Part shown: piece by piece, positions 6,101-8,483 of the stretch
Layout of the letters: each line of letters starts with the position of its first letter
Position numbering within the stretch: position 1 is the stretch's first letter
Source of the DNA: Candidatus Omnitrophota bacterium
GTDB lineage: Bacteria > Omnitrophota > Gorgyraeia > JABMRN01
Direction: 5' to 3'
Assembly (NCBI GenBank): GCA_013202515.1
Contig: JABMRN010000356.1
Coordinates: forward strand, 1 to 8,483
DNA length: 8,483 nt
The notes under the pieces: model-generated
What the model saw: the letters and a program-made list of their open reading frames with translations, nothing else
What the model was told of the DNA's origin: nothing
Database searches by the model: none
Position numbers and translations under genes: made by a program

Positions 6101-8483
6101 ATAATGGTAATGGCCCAGCGCGGTCAACGCTTATTATGACACATAAGGGTCTAGTTAGTAAAATTGCAAAAAAGATCAGGCGTTACTACGCGTACATGGG
6201 TTTTGATCTAAGGAAATTGATACCTATAGGTATGTGGGGGAACATGAACAAGAGCGGGGAAATAAGAGGTGGATTAGCCAGGGCGGCAGAGTTATATAAA
6301 TATAAAGTAGGGGCTAAATTCTCTTCATATGCCGGGGAATGGATTTATAGAACAATAATGGAATTTGTTCTTATAGAGATAGATGAGATAAGAGTTCCTT
6401 TAAGAGAAGATTTTGGTAAAGAAAAGGATGGCGAAAAACCAATAGGTGTTACTATTCCTGGCGGGGATTTGCGAAAAGAAATAAGCTCTGTTGATCGAGA
6501 TGACTTAAAAAGGATGCTATATGATTTGGTTGGCGCCGAAGAGGGATCAAAAGATGAAAGAGGTATAGGGTTTTTACTTATGCACGCTGTGGATGGATTA
6601 ACGCCGCAAAAAATTGCAAGGGTATGTAGCTATGGTAGCGCACTTGTGAGTCGAAGTATTACAGAAACTATGGGAAAAATAAGAGAAGCGCTAATAGAGC
6701 TAGGAAGCGAAGAAGGTTTAACCGTTGATACTATAGAGATGATAGATATTTTACTGACAAAAAGAGCAAAGGAAAGAAGTTCTATTTCTGTCAACAACAA
6801 CATCCCTAAATCCCTCCTCCTATTATTAGGCGCAGGCGCTGTGCTTGCGGCGATGATGATGGGGCAGACCCCGGGCATGCATCAGCTGGCGAGTGTTGGG
6901 GGTGCATTGGGGATTTTACTGCTTGCAGGCATGATTTATCAGGTGGCGACTGGGGCTTGGGGGGAGGAAGGCTTGAGCTCAGAAGAGTTTGACGGCACTA
7001 TTAATATCCATGATTACGAGCCCGAATCAGTTAGTACACGAGTCGATAATCCTGTTACTCTGGAGGAAACGAAATATGCAATAGCCGGTTTTTATACAAG
7101 AGACAATTTCAGGAGTTTGAAAACTATAGTACAAGATGTTTTCGAAAAGGAAGTGCCCATTTCTAATGTCGCACGAATAGAAGTGCAAAAAGTCCAACAG
7201 GGTGATTTCTCCAGGATATTTAAGGCCGAGATACATCTTAAATCAGGAGAGGTTGGCGCAACATCTCTCAATCTGCCGATAAGTCATGACAGGCCATCGG
7301 AAGCGGTTGAGCAGGAATACAACCTTCTTATGTATTTTAATGAAAAACATCCGTCTTATGTGGTTCGTCCCATTACATATAGTGAAGAGAGGATATCTGA
7401 CGCACCCGATGGATTAACAGTTCCTATCTTCGCGCTAGAATGGCTAGGTGATTATGTTGAATTTAACCAGGAATACTCAGATGATACGGGTGAAGAGTAT
7501 TTCGCACTTAATTATTATGGAAGGGATGGGGAGTTTGAGGAAGAGCGTCAGCTAGGGCGTGATGGTGAAACACATTCAAGAGTGCTGAGTAAAATAGTTG
7601 AGCATATTGTAGAAATGGCAGAATATGACGCTTCATCCGGTAGCGTTGTTTTTATAGATTATATAGCGCTTAGTGCCGGAGATTTCATGTTTAGATGGAA
7701 GGATGACAACGAGTTTGAGTTAAGGCTTATTACTATCAGGAACGTGCGTAGCGGTACCAGCGTAGATGAATTTTTGGATTATTTACTTAAAAATGAAGCC
7801 TTTTCATTTATGTCGTATTATGCACCGCTCATGAACTCACACCAGAAACACTATTCTCCTCAGCCCATTATTTTCGGTATACTTCAAGGACTGGTTCGTA
7901 AATACGGACAGAACGATGGAGTCGCTCTTTTTGGATCGTGGATGGACTCCTACAGTATGTTGCTAAACCGCCGCATTGGGTTATTAAGTGATGGGTTAAT
8001 GAGGGCGGAATTGGGGATAGGAGGCTCGGACGATCAGTTGGTAGAATGGCTTGGAAACATATTTGCAAGACCGGTGTTCTCGCATTCGCGCTTAATCGGT
8101 CATGAGAGAAGAGCGCTCGAGTCATATAAGAGCACAGGCAGAGTTGCGCCACTCCTGCAAAATGCGATGCATTCCGAACTTGCTATTGCGCAGGAAGTTA
8201 TTGAATGCATTGATAGTGTACTATCTTCAGATCTGCGTAATGTAATTGGTGAAGATGAGGGAAGCGTTGTTTCAGCGGATGAAGTTGATAGTGACGGTTC
8301 TGCGGCTAAACCTGAACTTGGTTTAGATGCAAGCACGGAGGTGTCCCCGGATAGCGCTTCTGAACACGATGAGGCCGGGGCAGTTTCAAGATCAGACGCA
8401 GAACCGTCCCCAAATATACGGCCAGCCAGGGCAGTTATGTTAAATGATGATGCCCCTATGCTTGTATATTTGGGAACTGAGTA
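1..8483 (+). CDS. Giant multi-domain protein with repeated membrane headers, HTH arrays and sigma-70-like blocks (partial at 5' end, 3' end unresolved)
   Basis: Frame 1 is open from the first to the last base: 2827 codons without a stop, ending in an incomplete codon 'ta'. Chance cannot explain this, and recognisable domains occur along most of its length, so it is one real gene. No start codon can be assigned. Domain order by residue: header 1-40; XRE HTH array 63-444; helical/membrane region 445-685; FGSW repeat 689-747; sigma-like region 2 (804-916) and region 4 (948-1016); Fis-like HTH 1049-1093; header 1131-1178; unknown domain about 1181-1570; basic coiled-coil-like 1574-1702; acidic linker 1761-1848; FGSW repeat 1911-1968; second sigma-like block 2025-2235; header 2270-2320; kinase-like domain about 2387-2585; helical region about 2600-2745; acidic tail 2747-2827. 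Function is not recognised. The content suggests a membrane-tethered DNA-binding regulator or a polyprotein. I do not know a named family with this architecture. Confidence 0.93.
292..363 (+). repeat. Near-identical inter-HTH linker, first of three type A copies
   Basis: The bases coding for PPEKLQALRVIYKESAPRIF join unit 1 to unit 2. Almost the same bases recur at about 463-534 (unit 2 to 3) and about 957-1029 (unit 5 to 6), with only a few changes over some 65 bases. The other linkers (about 640-700, 796-864, 1126-1180) are a second, more diverged type with KELAPQIF or a further altered form. The pattern indicates recent duplication or gene conversion inside the gene. Confidence 0.8.
1180..1332 (+). 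repeat. Degenerate seventh HTH unit at the end of the XRE array
   Basis: It aligns with the preceding units at LKALIEESGL, then LQQALGLSYSSLYLKRKG and STLEKILSIIYE. The helix pattern and the LGL turn are kept. The conserved WE after the recognition helix is replaced (LKRKG), and the LPPEKL turn becomes YSSTLEKI. It is probably a decayed or capping unit. It could also be an independent HTH of the same fold. Confidence 0.65.
1333..2055 (+). other. Uncharacterised helical region with a membrane segment
   Basis: This region joins the XRE array to the FGSW repeat and matches no family I can name. Residues about 460-545 are charged and probably helical (for example MAYEIRQAFAAIIPDKDKRD). Around 1657-1755 lies a strongly hydrophobic stretch of about 33 residues (MPAILIAGAISLWQ, LILLPFVV, AILGLI), long enough for one or two membrane passes and preceded by the basic SRRPKS. 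After it come a mixed helical part (residues 587-650) and a mildly hydrophobic AYAGAGSLAVAV, ending in an acidic GGEE linker. If it is a single pass, it would put the FGSW/sigma block on the opposite side of the membrane from the XRE array. A DNA-binding role therefore favours a hairpin or a buried helix. Confidence 0.55.
2065..2241 (+). other. Homing-endonuclease-associated-repeat-like domain, copy A
   Basis: Starts GYWTKETLAEALLNPPSD and ends AVRLFGSWEDATQKILGR. The order 'W-T-K-E, helix, spacer with a conserved SxHW, then FGSW-x-x-A' resembles the small repeat found beside HNH homing endonucleases (helix, then FGSW followed by an A-rich helix), a presumed DNA-binding HTH-like fold. No HNH nuclease motif is present here. 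It sits directly before the sigma-like block, as does copy B, so the two behave as one inherited unit. The family assignment is from memory of the motif and would need a profile search. Confidence 0.55.
2410..2748 (+). other. Sigma-70-like region 2 (with end of region 1.2), copy A
   Basis: The order follows sigma-70: RLALIMTHTGLVASIAKTI resembles the 'LIEANLRLVVSIAKRY' helix, NLINIG the DLIQEG helix, GLARAAELYKPQHKGKAKF the next helix, and KFSTYARGYITQAIMR matches KFSTYATWWIRQAITR; REKPL corresponds to RIPVH. Two features argue against normal function. About 11 residues (MWGYLTKGGEISS in place of two residues) are inserted inside region 2.2. The Q and E of DLIQEG that contact the beta-prime clamp helices are N and I. 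The melting pair WW is GY, while the Q and R that follow are kept. It is probably a repurposed sigma fold. Confidence 0.75.
2842..3048 (+). other. Sigma-70-like region 4 HTH, copy A
   Basis: DDLKRMLCDLINAG is followed by a helix ending ERNVEFLLMESVDG, then FTKIEIGEMYGIGRAGVSIA and a terminal TKREIKEALKKLG. This mirrors region 4 of sigma-70 (a helix ending in a glycine turn, T-x-x-E-I-G-x-x-x-G-V, the recognition helix, then a basic x-A-L-x-K-L-R helix). Spacing from region 2 is short, with no region 3 recognised. It is contiguous with region 2 and the Fis-like HTH. In sigma factors this HTH reads the -35 box. Here the target is unknown. Confidence 0.72.
3145..3279 (+). other. Fis-type helix-turn-helix
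   Basis: RRIIVEALDKHGWNQSAAAR, then ELGEDRSNLNKKLQKLGI, is a close match to the C-terminal HTH shared by Fis and NtrC-type activators (I-x-x-A-L-x-x-x-x-W/G-N-x-x-x-A-A-R-x-L-G, recognition helix, K-L-x-x-L-G-I). It normally binds DNA as a dimer. It occurs only in module 1. In module 2 the homologous block runs from the LLTKRAKERS segment directly to the next header. It is followed by an acidic linker (VSEEGEEGP) before header copy 2. Confidence 0.8.
3391..3534 (+). repeat. Header repeat, copy 2 (hydrophobic hairpin)
   Basis: Second copy, in frame, 3390 bases after the first. It is preceded by VVTNIP and encodes KSFLLLLGAGAVLAAMMM, the connector APDMYQLAS and a second hydrophobic stretch (VGDVLGIGLLIGVARAML). 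It marks the switch from the Fis-like end of module 1 to the unknown domain of module 2. The part after base 3480 is much less conserved than the first 84 bases. The ARAMLS at its end recurs at 5650-5670 just before the second FGSW/sigma block. Confidence 0.9.
3541..4710 (+). other. Unrecognised globular domain of module 2
   Basis: About 390 residues with alternating hydrophobic and polar stretches typical of a folded mixed alpha/beta domain. The first half is rich in likely strands (YGFIVNIHPIDIE, PLFSVYLDIDTNLFQII, YLKCNFEGKLEVRW). The middle is helical (VSKEWVQDVLGEVVLDLL). The end has strands again (GWILFGFEVEKRDD, TDVWFVNAKKGG). No catalytic motif or known family is visible to me. It lies between header copy 2 and the basic coiled-coil-like stretch. 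Possible roles, purely as inference, are ligand sensing or partner binding. Confidence 0.6.
4720..5106 (+). other. Lysine/arginine-rich coiled-coil-like segment
   Basis: Runs of K, R, E and Q with regular hydrophobic spacing: DEEEKRQLLDKVIERSEKQ, then RQKREKEKSLRKIERG, a central very basic disordered part (KKPMRKKRVLPNKKPSATKK) and a second helix (RKERKQANRQKRAHAKLEDN). The composition suits a coiled coil or a nucleic-acid- or membrane-surface-binding linker. It is followed by a helical bundle-like part (5107-5280, for example YRKLDGALVELACIDHAG) and then the acidic linker, so the module carries strongly separated positive and negative charge. Confidence 0.6.
5281..5545 (+). other. Acidic disordered linker
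   Basis: Rich in D, E, G and S (for example SADEDDTDEGEEDEEFDG, then PEDIPELALVEDYVEEGG), with few hydrophobic residues. Such stretches are usually unfolded. It separates the basic/helical part of module 2 from the second FGSW/sigma-like block and may interact with the basic segment in the same chain. A similar but shorter acidic linker precedes the FGSW repeat of module 1 (DEGGEE). Confidence 0.65.
5731..5904 (+). other. Homing-endonuclease-associated-repeat-like domain, copy B
   Basis: GYYTVEKIKELMHNPPSD, then SEHWRNSKEYKWLP and ARRLYGSWPKAALEILGR, align along their whole length with copy A (NPPSDV, NS-HW, the aromatic-GSW motif and ILGR are shared). The W of the WTKE start is Y, and FGSW is YGSW. 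It again directly precedes a sigma-like block through the shared YSGP-AWEEVR-VLPxFV segment, so the duplication covered both domains together. Confidence 0.55.
6073..6402 (+). other. Sigma-70-like region 2, copy B (more diverged)
   Basis: Homologous to copy A: LIMTHKGLVSKIAKKI, KLIPIGMWG, the same insertion length in region 2.2, GLARAAELYKYKVGAKFSSY, then AGEWIYRTIMEFV and RVPL. Relative to sigma-70, the clamp-contact Q and E are P and I, the WW pair is EW, the Q that reads the -12 base pair is R and the following R is E. This copy has therefore lost more of the -10 recognition residues than copy A. Several blocks remain very close in DNA, for example 24 bases around GDLRKEIS are identical, so the duplication is not ancient. 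Confidence 0.7.
6499..6705 (+). other. Sigma-70-like region 4 HTH, copy B
   Basis: DDLKRMLYDLVGAEEGSKDE, then FLLMHAVDGLTPQKIARVC, SYGSALVSRSITETM and KIREALIELG, follow the plan of copy A. The recognition helix differs almost entirely from copy A, while the flanking helices are conserved, which suggests a different or lost DNA target. After it, MIDILLTKRAKERS matches LDILLTRRVRERG of copy A. The Fis-like HTH is absent and header copy 3 follows within about ten residues. Confidence 0.65.
6808..6960 (+). repeat. Header repeat, copy 3 (hydrophobic hairpin)
   Basis: Third copy, in frame, 3417 bases after copy 2 and preceded by VNNNIP, similar to the VVTNIP before copy 2. Its first 60 bases are identical to copy 1. 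It encodes KSLLLLLGAGAVLAAMMM, the connector TPGMHQLAS and a second hydrophobic stretch (GALGILLLAGMIYQVATGAW). It opens module 3. The abrupt change from sigma-like region 4 to this header, with only a short linker, shows that the header is a module boundary rather than part of the neighbouring domains. Confidence 0.9.
7159..7755 (+). other. Possible degenerate kinase / aminoglycoside-phosphotransferase-like domain
   Basis: The first part reads like the N-lobe of the APH/protein-kinase fold: a QGDFSRIFKAEIHLKSG beta-hairpin, a conserved E in AVEQEYNLLMYFNEKHP, YVVRPITYSEE and a hinge-like PIFALEWLGDYVEF. Later, SAGDFMF followed by FELRLITIR resembles the HGD catalytic loop followed by the metal-binding segment. 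The histidine is missing, no clear asparagine follows the aspartate, and LITIR lacks the metal-binding aspartate. If related it is likely a pseudokinase. An unrelated fold with similar strand patterns is possible. Confidence 0.4.
7770..8235 (+). other. Helical region of module 3, function unknown
   Basis: Mostly amphipathic helices (DEFLDYLLKNEAFSFMSYYA, IIFGILQGLVRKYG, QLVEWLGNIFARPV, SELAIAQEVIECIDSVL). It would fit the C-lobe of the kinase-like fold proposed before it, or a separate helical domain. The segment HSRLIGHERRALESYKSTG is basic. No motif identifies a function. Confidence 0.45.
8236..8483 (+). other. Acidic Ser/Ala/Asp-rich tail, frame still open at the window end
   Basis: Low-complexity, acidic sequence (VVSADEVDSDGSAAKPE, then STEVSPDSASEHDEAG) typical of a disordered linker. 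It ends in a more ordered short stretch, MLVYLGTE. The last two bases are 'ta'. A third base of a or g would make a stop, while c or t would continue the protein. Earlier acidic linkers in this protein precede further domains, so continuation is equally plausible. Confidence 0.6.

Noticed and set aside
7930..7968. LFGSWMDSY in module 3 as a third FGSW homing-endonuclease-associated repeat
   Set aside because: Only the FGSW tetrapeptide matches. The preceding helix and spacer of copies A and B are absent.

Overview
The whole window is a single uninterrupted reading frame on the + strand (frame 1). I translated all 2827 complete codons by hand and met no stop. The frame is already open at base 1 and still open at the end, where two bases (ta) of an unfinished codon remain. 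This is therefore an internal or C-terminal part of one giant protein. I see no intergenic gap, promoter, RNA gene, CRISPR array or transposase. Antisense ORFs are shadows of this frame.

The protein is built from three modules, each opened by the same hydrophobic 'header' (IPKSLLLLLGAGAVLAAMMM, then a second hydrophobic stretch). Headers start at 1, 3391 and 6808. Module 1 (1-3390) carries a tandem array of six XRE-type helix-turn-helix (HTH) units plus a degenerate seventh, a region with a membrane segment, a homing-endonuclease-associated repeat (FGSW type), a sigma-70-like block (regions 2 and 4) and a Fis-type HTH. Module 2 (3391-6807) carries an unrecognised globular domain, a basic coiled-coil-like stretch, an acidic linker, then a second diverged copy of the FGSW repeat plus sigma-like block, without the Fis HTH. 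Module 3 (6808-8483) carries a possible degenerate kinase/aminoglycoside-phosphotransferase-like fold, a helical region and an acidic disordered tail.

Taken together this looks like a membrane-tethered, multi-domain protein rich in DNA-binding folds: up to ten HTH-like elements (seven XRE-type, two sigma region 4-like, one Fis-type) in one chain. The sigma-like blocks keep the overall fold signature (for example KFSTYA) but share an insertion in region 2.2 and have lost residues used to bind RNA polymerase, so they are probably not ordinary sigma factors. The header is almost identical at DNA level among the three copies (79-80 of 84 bases, counted by eye), far more than the domains behind it. 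This suggests recent spread, gene conversion, or a role of the DNA/RNA itself at module junctions.

Organism: there is no marker gene. The sequence is bacterial in character (XRE, Fis and sigma-70 folds, standard code, moderately AT-rich). Giant ORFs of this kind are known from uncultivated phyla such as Omnitrophota, and I suggest that only tentatively. Base 1 coincides with the start of the header repeat, so the window probably begins at an assembly break and the protein probably continues upstream with further modules.
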